DNA from: Agarivorans albus
GTDB taxonomy: Bacteria > Pseudomonadota > Gammaproteobacteria > Enterobacterales > Celerinatantimonadaceae
Length of the DNA stretch: 64,000 nt
NCBI RefSeq assembly: GCF_019670105.1
Contig: NZ_AP023032.1
Span: forward strand, 4,286,001 to 4,350,000
Direction: 5' to 3'
Shown: positions 54,759 to 63,677 of the stretch, in pieces
How positions within the stretch are numbered: the stretch's first letter is position 1
Layout: every line of letters begins with the position of its first letter
Made by a program: the position numbers and the translations under genes
Notes under the pieces: model-generated
Told to the model about the DNA's origin: nothing
Seen by the model: only the letters and a program-made list of their open reading frames with translations
The model's database searches: none

Positions 54759-54952
54759 CGCGCATTCCAAATTGGCTATTTAGTACAGCTCAGATTAATA
54801 CGCAAGCAGATGAATAGAAAGCAAAAAGTGTGATTAAAAATCAAACTACAGGCGCGGTTGTTTTGACTACACTTAAGCGTAGTGATTGCAGCATCGTTAC
54901 TCTCTATGGTTGGCTGCAACAAGCAAACTTTCACAACAAACTAAGGATCATT

Positions 54953-55192
54953 ATGGGCATCATTATTTGGTTACTGATTGGCGCGGTAGCGGGTTGGTTA
55001 GCTGGCAATATTATGAAAGGCGGCGGCTTTGGCGTAGTGGGCAATATTGTAGTGGGTATTGTGGGTTCGGTAATTGGAGGCTTTGTCTTTGGTTTACTGG
55101 GCTTTGGCAGTACCAGTATGCTGGGTTCGCTGATTACCGCTGTAGTGGGCGCAGTTATATTGCTCTACATCGTGAGTATTGTGAAAAAATAA
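54953..55192 (+). CDS. GlsB/YeaQ/YmgE family stress-response membrane protein
   Basis: 79 residues from ATG 54953, after AAGGATCATT; the frame extends upstream but the family start is here. Three glycine-rich membrane helices: MGIIIWLLIGAVAGWLAGNIMKGGGFGVVGNIVVGIVGSVIGGFVFGLLGF, then LGSLITAVVGAVILLYIVS. The family is induced by stress in several bacteria; molecular role unknown. Convergent with the ABC operon, with a shared terminator. Confidence 0.9.
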   Translation: MGIIIWLLIGAVAGWLAGNIMKGGGFGVVGNIVVGIVGSVIGGFVFGLLGFGSTSMLGSLITAVVGAVILLYIVSIVKK

Positions 55193-55210
55193 GTCGCAAA
55201 AGATGAAACA

Positions 55211-55239
55211 AAAAAGCCAGCTAATTAGCTGGCTTTTTT
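55211..55239. terminator. Bidirectional terminator, GlsB and ABC operon
   Basis: Perfect 28-bp palindrome with arms AAAAAGCCAGCTAA and TTAGCTGGCTTTTT, with T tracts on both strands. Confidence 0.92.
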
Positions 55240-55256
55240 AATTATTTAAGACTTGA

Positions 55257-56087
55257 TTAACCTTTCACAGCACCTGCTGTTAGGCCGTCGATCAACTTAC
55301 GAGAAGTCATCACAAACAAAATCATTAATGGCACTACCGCAATGGCGGCACCGGCACAAATTGCACCCCAAGGTACCTGGCCAGTACCTTGCAGCGCACG
55401 TAGTGCTAGCGGCACGGTAAACATCTTCATGTCGTTCATTACAACCAATGGGCCCATGAAGTTGTTCCACTGACCAATAAAGGTAATAAGACCAAGCGTA
55501 CCAAAGGCAGGTGTAATAAGTGGAACCACTACACGCCAGTAGATAGCAAACTCGTTACAGCCATCCATACGAGCCGCTTCAATAAGCTCTTTTGGAATCG
55601 CACTTGAGATGAACTGACGCATCATAAAGATACCCATTGCACCACAAGCCATTGGAATGTAAAGCGCACGTGGTTGGTTCATCCATTCCAGCTTAGACAT
55701 AATCAAAGCGGTTGGAATCATGCCCAAGAATGGAGGTAATAACATGGTGCCCATAATCAAAATGAACATTAAGTTACGGCCTTTGAACTCAAACATGGCA
55801 AATGCATAACCCGCCAACGAACAGAAGAATAAGTTCAATATGGTAGTAATTAACGCTACGTAGAAACTCAAACCAATGTTGTGCCAAAAGTACGGCAATG
55901 CGTCTAACAAAATACCTACGTTGTTAATGAACTCTCCACCAAACCACACTGGGGGTGGCACCGACAAAATCGATGAGTTGGTATGCGTTGCAAATACAAA
56001 CATGAAGTAGAACGGGGCCAACATGATGATTGAGCCCATCCCCACGATGAAATAAGCAATGATATGGCTTTTAGTTAATTTATTCAT
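55257..56087 (-). CDS. Carbohydrate ABC transporter permease (MalG type)
   Basis: 276 residues, six helices, MalG type. EAA loop near residue 180: IPKELIEAARMDGCNEFAIYWRVVVPLITPAFGTLGLITFIGQWNNFMGPLVVM. With the next gene it forms the membrane pore. Last gene of the operon, ending at the shared terminator. GGACCGAATT precedes the ATG, nine bp after the MalF-type stop. Specificity for xylo-oligosaccharides is inferred from the neighbouring GH52 gene. Confidence 0.94.
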   Translation of the reverse strand: MNKLTKSHIIAYFIVGMGSIIMLAPFYFMFVFATHTNSSILSVPPPVWFGGEFINNVGILLDALPYFWHNIGLSFYVALITTILNLFFCSLAGYAFAMFEFKGRNLMFILIMGTMLLPPFLGMIPTALIMSKLEWMNQPRALYIPMACGAMGIFMMRQFISSAIPKELIEAARMDGCNEFAIYWRVVVPLITPAFGTLGLITFIGQWNNFMGPLVVMNDMKMFTVPLALRALQGTGQVPWGAICAGAAIAVVPLMILFVMTSRKLIDGLTAGAVKG

Positions 56088-56096
56088 AATTCGGTC

Positions 56097-57089
56097 CTAC
56101 TTCTTCTCACCGAGCAATTTATTGTTACCCCAGGTGAGGAAGGCAATCAGAGCAAACAGAATCCAAGAGATTGCTGATGCAGTACCAAAGTCACCCTCTA
56201 CGAACGCGGTAATGTACATGTGCATTGCAGCTGTTTTACCTGCTTGCTCAATACCACCGGTACCGCCAGTAATAATGAATGGTTCTTCAAATAACTGCAG
56301 GTTACCAATAATGGTTAAGGTTACTGCGAAGAACATCATAGGCTTAAGCATAGGTACAGTGATGTACCAGAATTGCTGCCAACGTTTAGCACCATCTACT
56401 GTTGCCGCTTCGTATAAATCTTTTGGAATGGTTTGCATTGCAGATAAGTACAATACCGTGTTCCACCCCACGTAGCGCCAGAACACTACGAAAGCAATCA
56501 TCGTTTTAGTATATTCAGGACGGTTCCAGTCAATATTGGCGGTTGGGAATAACCAAGCCAAAGGTTGAATGTCGCCAACTGTCCAGTTACCTGCCGAAGT
56601 GAACAGCATGTTAATCATGCCGAAGTCACGCGAGAACAAGGTAGTGAATACCAAAGAAATCGCCACCGACGAGGTAATGAAAGGTAAGAAGTACATACCC
56701 ACTACCGTGTTACGGCTGCGTTTAAAGCTGGTATGTAAAAAATAAGCCAGTGGTATAGCTACTACGTGCTGGGGAATACCCGCAGCCAAGGCTATCCAAA
56801 TCGTGTTGTAAACAGATGTTTGGAACCAATCATCGGTTAAGGTAAAGGTAAAGTTCTCGATACCTACCCATTCCATGGCGGCTAAACCAGCTGCCGGCTC
56901 CCAGTAATGAAACGATAGAAATAAAGAAAACAGTAAGGGAAATAACCCAAACACAGCAAAAATAACAAAAAATGGACTGACAAATACGTAAGGAGCCCAC
57001 TTATAGCCACTAGCATTTAGTCGCTGCTTTAGGGTCCGCTTTCTAATTTTAACTACTGGTGGTCTTACGGCAGACTCGACAGAAGACAT
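56097..57089 (-). CDS. Carbohydrate ABC transporter permease (MalF type)
   Basis: 330 residues, six helices after a basic N-terminus (RPPVVKIRKRTLKQRL). EAA loop: IPKDLYEAATVDGAKRWQQFWYITVPMLKPMMFFAVTLTIIGNLQLFEEPF. Third gene of the operon, 55 bp after the binding-protein gene; CGGGAGTTAAAG precedes the ATG. It pairs with the downstream MalG-type permease. Confidence 0.94.
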   Translation of the reverse strand: MSSVESAVRPPVVKIRKRTLKQRLNASGYKWAPYVFVSPFFVIFAVFGLFPLLFSLFLSFHYWEPAAGLAAMEWVGIENFTFTLTDDWFQTSVYNTIWIALAAGIPQHVVAIPLAYFLHTSFKRSRNTVVGMYFLPFITSSVAISLVFTTLFSRDFGMINMLFTSAGNWTVGDIQPLAWLFPTANIDWNRPEYTKTMIAFVVFWRYVGWNTVLYLSAMQTIPKDLYEAATVDGAKRWQQFWYITVPMLKPMMFFAVTLTIIGNLQLFEEPFIITGGTGGIEQAGKTAAMHMYITAFVEGDFGTASAISWILFALIAFLTWGNNKLLGEKK

Positions 57090-57143
57090 CTTTAACTCCC
57101 GACAAAAAGAAAGAGAGGGAGGCGAGCTCCCTCAGTGTTAATA

Positions 57144-58403
57144 TTAACGTCTAGCGCGACGTTTGATTTGTTTCGCAGCGTCAGCTAACACAGTGTCAAT
57201 GTCAGCGTCACGCTCTAGTACAGCTTCTAAAGCATCGTTAATGATTTGCTCAGCAACTGGATCATGCTTGTGTACGTCCATTGCTGGAATACGGTCAGCA
57301 GCTTCTTTCCACTCTACGCGAGCCACTTGGCCGCCTAAGTACTCAATTGGCTGATTAACAAAATCATCGTTTTGAGCTTCAATAAGAGCAGGGAAAGCGT
57401 CTAAGTCACGGAATGCAGCAATTTGCATTTCTTTGTTCATAGTCATGAACTTAATGAATTCCCAAGCTGCTTCTTTGTTTTTAGCTTTCTTAGGAATACC
57501 GTAGAACGAACCACCCCAGCTAGCGTATGCGCCTGCAGGTAGGTGAGAAGAGCGCCATAAGCCTTTACTTTCTGGTGCAATCCAACCGTTTAAGTGACCG
57601 CCTAACCAAGCACCCATCATTTGAGAAGCGATAGTGCCGCGACGTAGACCTTCGGTCCACTCAGAGCTCCATGCGCCTACTTGAGCATCGATACCTGCTT
57701 CACGAACCGCTTTCGCTAAACGGAATGCTTCTTTAAAGCGGTCTGACTCAACAGTGATAGAGTTATCTGCATCAAAGTAGATGCCTTGGCCGTCTTTTAA
57801 GCCACTGCGAATTACGATGTCTTTGATATCTGTCGCACTTGAAACAAGGTAAGAACCTGTTGCTTCCTTAATTTTCTTACCAGCTGCAATGTAAGAGTCC
57901 CAATCTTTAGTTAGGTCTGCTTTCGTTACACCTGCTTTTTCTAAGATATCTTCACGGTAGAACAATGCACCCGGGCCAATATCGGCTGGGATAGCAGCCA
58001 AAGTACCACTACCACCGGTAGCTAGTGGAACAGTGAACTTAGAGAATAGTTTTTCGTATTGCTCTGCGCTGTAAGGAGCGGCACGCAGATCTTCTAAGCC
58101 ACCAGAAGCTGCAAAGCGGCCAATGTAGCCATATTCAATACCCATTACGTCAGGCAGGTTACCGCCAGTCGCAAGAGCAGTAGTCATTGCATTGTGGTGG
58201 TCACCGTATGCAAGTGAAACTAATTTAATTTCTACTTCTGGGTGAAGCTTTTTGTATAGCGGAATTGCTGAGTTTACCGCTTGGTCAAAGCTTGGGAATG
58301 AAGCAACTGTTAGGGTAGTTTTTGCCCATGCTGACGTTGCGGTTAACGCCAGCGTGGTGCCTAGGGCTAACGCTACTGTTCCAAGTTTCTTTTTATTAAA
58401 CAT
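57144..58403 (-). CDS. Carbohydrate ABC transporter substrate-binding protein
   Basis: 419 residues with signal peptide GTVALALGTTLALTATSAWA. It is a family-1 extracellular solute-binding protein: TLTVASFPSFDQAVNSAIPLYKKLHPEVEIKLVSLAYGDHHNAMTTALATGGNLPDVMGIEYG, AWSSEWTEGLRRGTIASQMMGAWLGG, YGIPKKAKNKEAAWEFIKFMTM. No lipobox, so probably soluble periplasmic. Second in the operon, 86 bp after the ATPase gene; that gap is large enough for an internal promoter. TAGGAGAATAGG precedes the ATG. Confidence 0.94.
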   Translation of the reverse strand: MFNKKKLGTVALALGTTLALTATSAWAKTTLTVASFPSFDQAVNSAIPLYKKLHPEVEIKLVSLAYGDHHNAMTTALATGGNLPDVMGIEYGYIGRFAASGGLEDLRAAPYSAEQYEKLFSKFTVPLATGGSGTLAAIPADIGPGALFYREDILEKAGVTKADLTKDWDSYIAAGKKIKEATGSYLVSSATDIKDIVIRSGLKDGQGIYFDADNSITVESDRFKEAFRLAKAVREAGIDAQVGAWSSEWTEGLRRGTIASQMMGAWLGGHLNGWIAPESKGLWRSSHLPAGAYASWGGSFYGIPKKAKNKEAAWEFIKFMTMNKEMQIAAFRDLDAFPALIEAQNDDFVNQPIEYLGGQVARVEWKEAADRIPAMDVHKHDPVAEQIINDALEAVLERDADIDTVLADAAKQIKRRARR

Positions 58404-58489
58404 CCTATTCTCCTAAGTACATGAACTTTATTATTATTCAATGTCGCAATTGGCTAGTGCGCCTACGCTTTTACAAGCGCTGGGAGTAA

Positions 58490-59593
58490 CTAGTTCATTT
58501 TTGGCAAGATTGCCTTTCCGGTTTCATTGTTAAACAAGTGGATCCGCGAGATATCGAAGAACAACTCCACTTTATCGTCCATATCAGCGTTTACATCATC
58601 AGCAATTGCCACTTCAGCAATAAAACGTGCACCATCCAGCTCACACTGCACGTGGTAGGTAGAACCAAGAAGCTCGACGCCGATAACATCAGCTTTCACG
58701 CTACCAATTGTTTCTGATTCAATAGAACGTTGATGTAGATACAGGTCACTTGGACGAATGCCCAAGGTACATACTTGGTTGTCTTCGCTGTACATCGCAG
58801 GTAAGTCGATGTGTTGGTCAGAGAATACCAAGCTTGATACTGTGCCAGCTTTCTTGATAGTTGCTGGGATCATATTCATTTCTGGTGCACCAATGAATGA
58901 AGCCACAAACTTGTTAGCGGGCTCTTCAAAGATTTGTTTTGGTGTACCTACTTGCTCAATGTAACCGTCTTTAAGAATCACGATGCGATCGGCCAAGGTC
59001 ATAGCTTCTACTTGGTCGTGGGTTACATAGAGAGTAGTTGTGCCTAGCTTGTCGTGCAGGGTTTTAATCTCAGCACGCATAGAGCCACGAAGTTTGGCAT
59101 CTAGGTTAGATAAAGGCTCATCGAATAAGAATACTTCTGGAGTACGTACCATTGCGCGGCCCATTGCCACACGCTGACGCTGACCACCAGATAACTCTTT
59201 TGGCTTACGTTGCAGCAATGGTGTTAGCTCCAACATGTCTGCCGCGTATTTAACACGCTTAGCAATCTCATCTTTTGCTACGCCGGTCATTTTCAAACCA
59301 AAGGCAATGTTTTGCTCAACGCTCATGTGTGGGTATAGCGCATAGCTTTGGAACACCATGGCGATGTTACGTTCCATTGGGTGTAGGTCGTTAACTAATT
59401 CATCGGCGATGAAAATCTCACCGTCTGAAATATCTTCCAAGCCAGCCAGCATTCTTAGCGTTGTTGATTTACCGCAACCAGAAGGGCCAAGCAAAACCAC
59501 AAACTCGCCATCATTAATGTGCAAGTCGAAGCTTTTCACTACTTCCGTTTTACCAAAACGTTTTTTCAAATTATTAAATGTAACTGCTGCCAT
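58490..59593 (-). CDS. Carbohydrate ABC transporter ATPase (UgpC/MsmX type)
   Basis: 367 residues. Walker [11 protein letters not shown] (about residue 36), Q-loop [14 protein letters not shown], signature [17 protein letters not shown], Walker [17 protein letters not shown] and switch His in [15 protein letters not shown]-terminal TOBE/OB regulatory domain (residues about 235-367) is of the MalK class. It powers the importer encoded downstream. First gene of the operon; its promoter region carries the dual operator module at 59671-59774. Confidence 0.95.
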   Translation of the reverse strand: MAAVTFNNLKKRFGKTEVVKSFDLHINDGEFVVLLGPSGCGKSTTLRMLAGLEDISDGEIFIADELVNDLHPMERNIAMVFQSYALYPHMSVEQNIAFGLKMTGVAKDEIAKRVKYAADMLELTPLLQRKPKELSGGQRQRVAMGRAMVRTPEVFLFDEPLSNLDAKLRGSMRAEIKTLHDKLGTTTLYVTHDQVEAMTLADRIVILKDGYIEQVGTPKQIFEEPANKFVASFIGAPEMNMIPATIKKAGTVSSLVFSDQHIDLPAMYSEDNQVCTLGIRPSDLYLHQRSIESETIGSVKADVIGVELLGSTYHVQCELDGARFIAEVAIADDVNADMDDKVELFFDISRIHLFNNETGKAILPKMN

Positions 59594-59912
59594 GATGTTT
59601 CATTTCCATAAGTTTTAATGTGGAGAGGCGTTAATATGAGCCAACAGATTCGCTCCGTTTCAAATCCCATGTAAGCGCTTTCTTGGAATCAACTTTAGCT
59701 AAGCCTGAAAAGGTCTTCAAACGAATAAAGGTTAAGATTTGAGGCCTGTCATAAAAAAAGCCAGTATCATGACAAATAGCAACAATTAAACTATAAAACA
59801 TAATATTTACTGGCTAAAACCGCAGAACTGGCGGGAAACAGCCACCAAAAAAAACTCAATTATTTGTCTTAAGAAAGGCTTTCATAGTGTGAAAAACTAT
59901 GTCAGAGGGGTA
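59594..59912. other. Regulatory intergenic region of the ABC operon
   Basis: 319 bp between the ATPase start and the regulator stop, both minus strand. It contains the operator module at 59671-59774. Otherwise AT-rich, no gene. Confidence 0.7.
59671..59774 (-). promoter_or_regulatory. Dual operator module of the ABC operon
   Basis: Three motifs: GTAAGCGCTTTC (59671-59682), AAGATTTGAG (59734-59743) and TGTCAT-N16-ATGACA (59747-59774). All recur at exactly the same spacing, offset 3670 bp, upstream of the GH52 gene. The first fits a LacI-family site; the inverted TGTCAT pair may be the XylR-type regulator's site or an activator site. Assignment to proteins is inferred. Confidence 0.75.
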
Positions 59913-61016
59913 TCACGCAAACTTTTGTCTGTATTGATTGGGTGTCATCTCCATCTCCTGCCGAAACAAATAATATAAATAGTGCTGGTTAGAGAAGCCC
60001 GCGGCATCGGCGATGGCGTCCACTGAAGAGGAGGTTGAAGTCAGCTGCTGCTTAGCAAACTCCATACGTACTTGGTGTAATTGCTGGTGTACCGTTTTAC
60101 CAAGAACCTGTTTGAATCTTGTTTCAAGAGTTTTGCGAGATACCGCACAATAGTCGACAACTTGCTCCACTTTGATCCGGCGGTGAAAATTGCTGTTTAA
60201 AAAGAATAAGGCCTTAGTGATCAAGGGATCGGTTTGGGTAACGTTGTCGGCAGAAGCGCCACTCACCAACTCGGTAGCGGGTACCAAAACTTCACGTGCT
60301 GGCTTACCTTCGATTTGTTCTTGCAACACCGCTAAGGCTTGTTCACCAATTTGTCGAATGGGCAATACCGCAGAGCATAATGAAATGGGTGATAAAGCGC
60401 TTTCAGTAGGGTCTGCATCAATACCTATTAACGAATAGTGCTCGGGTACACTGATGTTTTGATCGTTGCATAGGCTGGCAAACTGCCTGGCCTGAGTATC
60501 AGAAGCTGCTACCACACCTACCGTGCTCTCTGGCGTCACTAACTCAGGCACCGTTAACTCTACATACTCGAGGCGATATTTAAGGGCAATTTTGGCTAGC
60601 GCAAATTTACGCTCTTTTACCCAAGGTGCGGTAAATGCTGGCACCCCGCTAAAGAAGCCAACACGACGAATACCTTTAGCCAAGAACGATTGTACGATGA
60701 GTTCTACAATGGCGAAGCTATCGGGGCTCACTCTTGCTAAATGAGTTTGAGAAGGAAGGCTTAAACGAGAACCAGAAATAGCCACTAAGGGCAGTGAAAG
60801 TTTTTCACAGAAGGCGGCCACTCCGGGTTTATCAAAATCGGCAATCACCCCACAAAAGCGATCAAGTTTCACCAAATTAGCTTCTGAAATAGTCATTACT
60901 TCAGGCTGCATCCAACGAGCCATAGGACTAGGGTTATGCGTAATGCCCTGCAATATCTCTCGGTCATAGGGATGTTTAACATCCAATAATAACAATACAG
61001 CGTTATCTTTACGCAT
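59913..61016 (-). CDS. XylR-type AraC-family regulator
   Basis: 367 residues from ATG 61016, preceded by GGAGCC. The N-terminal region resembles LacI-type periplasmic-binding domains (NAVLLLLDVKHPYDREILQGITH, then SLIGIDADPTESALSPISLCSAVLPIRQIGEQALAVLQEQIEGKPARE). The C-terminus is an AraC HTH pair (RIKVEQVVDYCAVSRKTLETRFKQVLGKTVHQQLHQVRMEFAKQQLTSTSSSVDAIADAAGFSNQHYLYYLFRQEMEMTPNQYRQ). This is the layout of E. coli XylR, a D-xylose-responsive activator. It lies directly downstream of GH52 and upstream of the importer, so xylose or xylobiose control of the locus is likely. Confidence 0.92.
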   Translation of the reverse strand: MRKDNAVLLLLDVKHPYDREILQGITHNPSPMARWMQPEVMTISEANLVKLDRFCGVIADFDKPGVAAFCEKLSLPLVAISGSRLSLPSQTHLARVSPDSFAIVELIVQSFLAKGIRRVGFFSGVPAFTAPWVKERKFALAKIALKYRLEYVELTVPELVTPESTVGVVAASDTQARQFASLCNDQNISVPEHYSLIGIDADPTESALSPISLCSAVLPIRQIGEQALAVLQEQIEGKPAREVLVPATELVSGASADNVTQTDPLITKALFFLNSNFHRRIKVEQVVDYCAVSRKTLETRFKQVLGKTVHQQLHQVRMEFAKQQLTSTSSSVDAIADAAGFSNQHYLYYLFRQEMEMTPNQYRQKFA

Positions 61017-61078
61017 TAAAAGGCTCCTTTGCTCCACACTAGCGGCCAATACCAGTATAAGAGTATTAGTACCTGTAA

Positions 61079-61107
61079 CTTGGCTTAGCGGCTAGCGCTA
61101 AGCCAAG
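61079..61107. repeat. Hairpin between GH52 and the XylR-type regulator
   Basis: CTTGGCTTAGCG and CGCTAAGCCAAG form a perfect 12-bp stem with a 5-base loop, 21 bp after the GH52 stop. No T tract follows on either strand, so it may be an attenuating or RNA-stabilising structure. Confidence 0.6.
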
Positions 61108-61127
61108 AATATTTGCAGTGGTACTAA

Positions 61128-63209
61128 TTATTCGTTCAACCATAGGATGTTGGTCACACAGCGCGGATAATACAAACTACCTATTGGCTTACCCGAACTG
61201 AACTGATCGCAACATGCGTGTTTGCTTGCACCTAGTGTTTGCCAACGTTGGTGAGCAGCATCGGCTTCCACGCTATTGGCTAGGTCAATGTTTAATACTT
61301 TACGCGCAACGTATTGGTTTAAATAAATTTTACTTACCCAAGAGTTATCGGCGGTTGATGAGAGCTTCCATGCGCCATCAGGGTATAAACAATGCTCATC
61401 ATTTAATATGTATTTTAGATGAGTTTTAAGTACTTTAATGTATTCCCCATAAGGGCCTTGTTCTGACACAGCCTCTAACAAACCCATCTCATAAGGGTAA
61501 ACTATGGCTTCAATAGCTGGAATAATGGCACTGGTGGAATGCCCATCAAGCACTGCAGGAATATAGCCGAGTTGCGTATCAAAGCTGTTGCTTAACTTAT
61601 CGGCGCAACGTTTAGCGGCGGCGAGAGCAATCTCTGCTTGCTCGCTTTCACCCAGATCTTGCAACACTTTAGCAATGGCTAAATACGCTGCCCAACTCTT
61701 ACCTGCTAGGTAAATATTGCCACGCGCTTGGCCTAAACTGTGATCGAGTGAATCGTAGGTGGTAATCTCGCCGCCTTGCTCAGTGCGAGCTGACTCAAAG
61801 CTCATAATGCCATCGCGCAGCTCAGCATCTGGGTGGTCACGATTAAGCAAAGACTGCAAACAATCAATTAAAGTACCGCGCTGCTCAATGGCAAAATCTT
61901 GGTCATTGGTTTTGCTTATGTAAACCCCACAACACAATACCCAGTTGGTTAGCTGCTCATAGGTCATGTGACTAAAGCACACACGGTCTAAACCGGCGAC
62001 CTCATAAGAACTGTGGCCTTTTGGACTCCAGTTATTCGATACACCCATGTCGTGAGTGAATGAGATACCACCCTTATAGTTTTGCTCTGGCTTAGCCGGA
62101 TCGAAGATCTCGTCATAAAAACTATATTGCTTAAGGAATTGTTCTAAGGTGTTTTTCACGGTCCACGGGTTTTGCTGCATCTCAAAAAACAGCATATCAA
62201 CGGTTAGGTCGAGGGTATTCATCATCAAATACTCGCCTTCATTAACCACCCAGACTGGCTCGGTGCCATCAAATAACCACTGAGTAGAGCCGTAATAACT
62301 GCGGGTAGCATGCGCTAACAAAAACTGCTGATGACTATTTAGCTTGCTCGCACGTAGCTGCTTGTCTGACGCCTCAGCGATAGCTGCATAGCTGTCAAAG
62401 TGCTCTAGGCCGTAAGCAAGCACATCGGTTAAGCCAGTAAAATGCTGGGTGTAGTAATATTGCATAGCGCGGTTAAAAGTAACATTTCCGCCCAAGTAAA
62501 AGCCTAGCGCTAAACGCAGCGTAACTGTTTCACCGGCTTTCACGTCAATCATTACCCCAGCAGTGGGGCCTAACATAAAGCAGTCATTATTTCCCATTTT
62601 GCTCAAGGCACTTTGCACAGAAAAGTGGCTAAAAGCACGTGCGCCCGGGGTTTGTGTAGCAATACCGATGCTGTCACGACAGGTTACCCCTACCATGCCA
62701 TTGGCATCGCCATCTAATAGTTTGTTCCAGCGTAATTCGTCACCTTGCAGGGCAAAAAAACCGGTCCAGTCTTTATCGGAAGCATTATTAAAACTCAGCT
62801 CAACATATACTGCAGGACAGCTAGCTTGTTTAAGCTTTTTGTGTTCTGCCAAGCTCGGATCAGGCACTTCAAAAAACGGACTCAACACCTTAAAAGAAAT
62901 ACCAGGTGCGGCAAACGTATCGCTAGCCCAAGCATAATCACGCTGGATATCGTCAAACAAGCGTTCCGTTAAGCTAGAAGTATCATCCTTTTGCACATAG
63001 CGTTCACTTTGATCGTTGGCACCTTTATAAAATGGAAACGCGTTAACTACACCTTCACCGTCTTGATAACCCACAAATACGTTACCGGCAAAAGGCGCTC
63101 CTAACTCCAGCCCCATTCCTCCATGCTCGCCAAACTCCCCTACTGTAAAACTCGCTAACGCGCCCATAGGCGAGTGGTGTGCATGAAAAAACTGCTGATT
63201 TTGTTCCAT
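61128..63209 (-). CDS. GH52 beta-xylosidase
   Basis: 693 residues from ATG 63209, preceded by GGGAG. The whole length follows the GH52 family as I recall it (Geobacillus XynB2, about 705 residues). The N-terminus is FFHAHHSPMGALASFTVGEFG. WVVNEGEYLMMN (about residue 324) holds the Glu pair corresponding to E335. GISFTHDMGVSNN is conserved, and EITTYDSLDHSLGQARGN has Asp 486 for the acid/base D495. Family 52 enzymes retain configuration and cleave xylose from xylo-oligosaccharides in the cytoplasm; no signal peptide is seen here. It is transcribed toward the XylR-type regulator and has the operator module upstream. Confidence 0.95.
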   Translation of the reverse strand: MEQNQQFFHAHHSPMGALASFTVGEFGEHGGMGLELGAPFAGNVFVGYQDGEGVVNAFPFYKGANDQSERYVQKDDTSSLTERLFDDIQRDYAWASDTFAAPGISFKVLSPFFEVPDPSLAEHKKLKQASCPAVYVELSFNNASDKDWTGFFALQGDELRWNKLLDGDANGMVGVTCRDSIGIATQTPGARAFSHFSVQSALSKMGNNDCFMLGPTAGVMIDVKAGETVTLRLALGFYLGGNVTFNRAMQYYYTQHFTGLTDVLAYGLEHFDSYAAIAEASDKQLRASKLNSHQQFLLAHATRSYYGSTQWLFDGTEPVWVVNEGEYLMMNTLDLTVDMLFFEMQQNPWTVKNTLEQFLKQYSFYDEIFDPAKPEQNYKGGISFTHDMGVSNNWSPKGHSSYEVAGLDRVCFSHMTYEQLTNWVLCCGVYISKTNDQDFAIEQRGTLIDCLQSLLNRDHPDAELRDGIMSFESARTEQGGEITTYDSLDHSLGQARGNIYLAGKSWAAYLAIAKVLQDLGESEQAEIALAAAKRCADKLSNSFDTQLGYIPAVLDGHSTSAIIPAIEAIVYPYEMGLLEAVSEQGPYGEYIKVLKTHLKYILNDEHCLYPDGAWKLSSTADNSWVSKIYLNQYVARKVLNIDLANSVEADAAHQRWQTLGASKHACCDQFSSGKPIGSLYYPRCVTNILWLNE

Positions 63210-63310
63210 AATAACTCCCAAGGAATTAAGGCGCCGGCAAGCTAAACCTCACCAATTACTTTAAATAATTAGCGAAATCCACGCATTTTAGCGACCAAGA
63301 TTAGTCAAAA

Positions 63311-63326
63311 CTGTTAGCGCTAACAG
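63311..63326. promoter_or_regulatory. 16-bp LacI-type palindrome
   Basis: CTGTTAGCGCTAACAG is perfectly self-complementary and has the central CG of LacI-family operators. It lies 102 bp upstream of the GH52 ATG and about 15 bp from the second operator, TGTAAGCGCTTTCA. Confidence 0.7.
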
Positions 63327-63339
63327 AGCTACAAAACAG

Positions 63340-63444
63340 TGTAAGCGCTTTCATGAGATTTAATCTACCCAAGCTAGATAAGTGATTCAAAGAAATAAGC
63401 GGCAAGATTTGAGTTCTGTCATAAAAAGCTGGGGCTTTATGACA
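63340..63444 (-). promoter_or_regulatory. Dual operator module of the GH52 gene
   Basis: TGTAAGCGCTTTCA (63340-63353), AAGATTTGAG (63404-63413) and TGTCAT-N16-ATGACA (63417-63444) repeat the ABC-operon module with identical internal spacing. Confidence 0.75.
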
Positions 63445-63677
63445 TAAGGAAATAGCAGATTGAAAAAACGTAAAGGCATGTGGCAAAACAAACGCCGCAA
63501 GCGACTTCACCTTAGCTAGGAATAAGATGCTAAATAGTAGCTAGAGATTGCTAAGCACAGCTGACAAAGCCTTACAATAAAGCCTCTGAAGCCATAATCA
63601 AATTTCTATCAGTACTGTATATTGAAGACCCCAACCTTGCTCGGACGCATCAACAGGCTAAAAAGGATTCTGCGCCA

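Larger units (their letters stand above)
63210..63677. other. Regulatory region between GH52 and the next lipoprotein gene
   Basis: 468 bp with no gene. It holds the palindrome at 63311-63326 and the operator module at 63340-63444. The remainder up to 63650 is AT-rich sequence with no clear feature. AAAAGGATT precedes the lipoprotein ATG. Confidence 0.7.
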
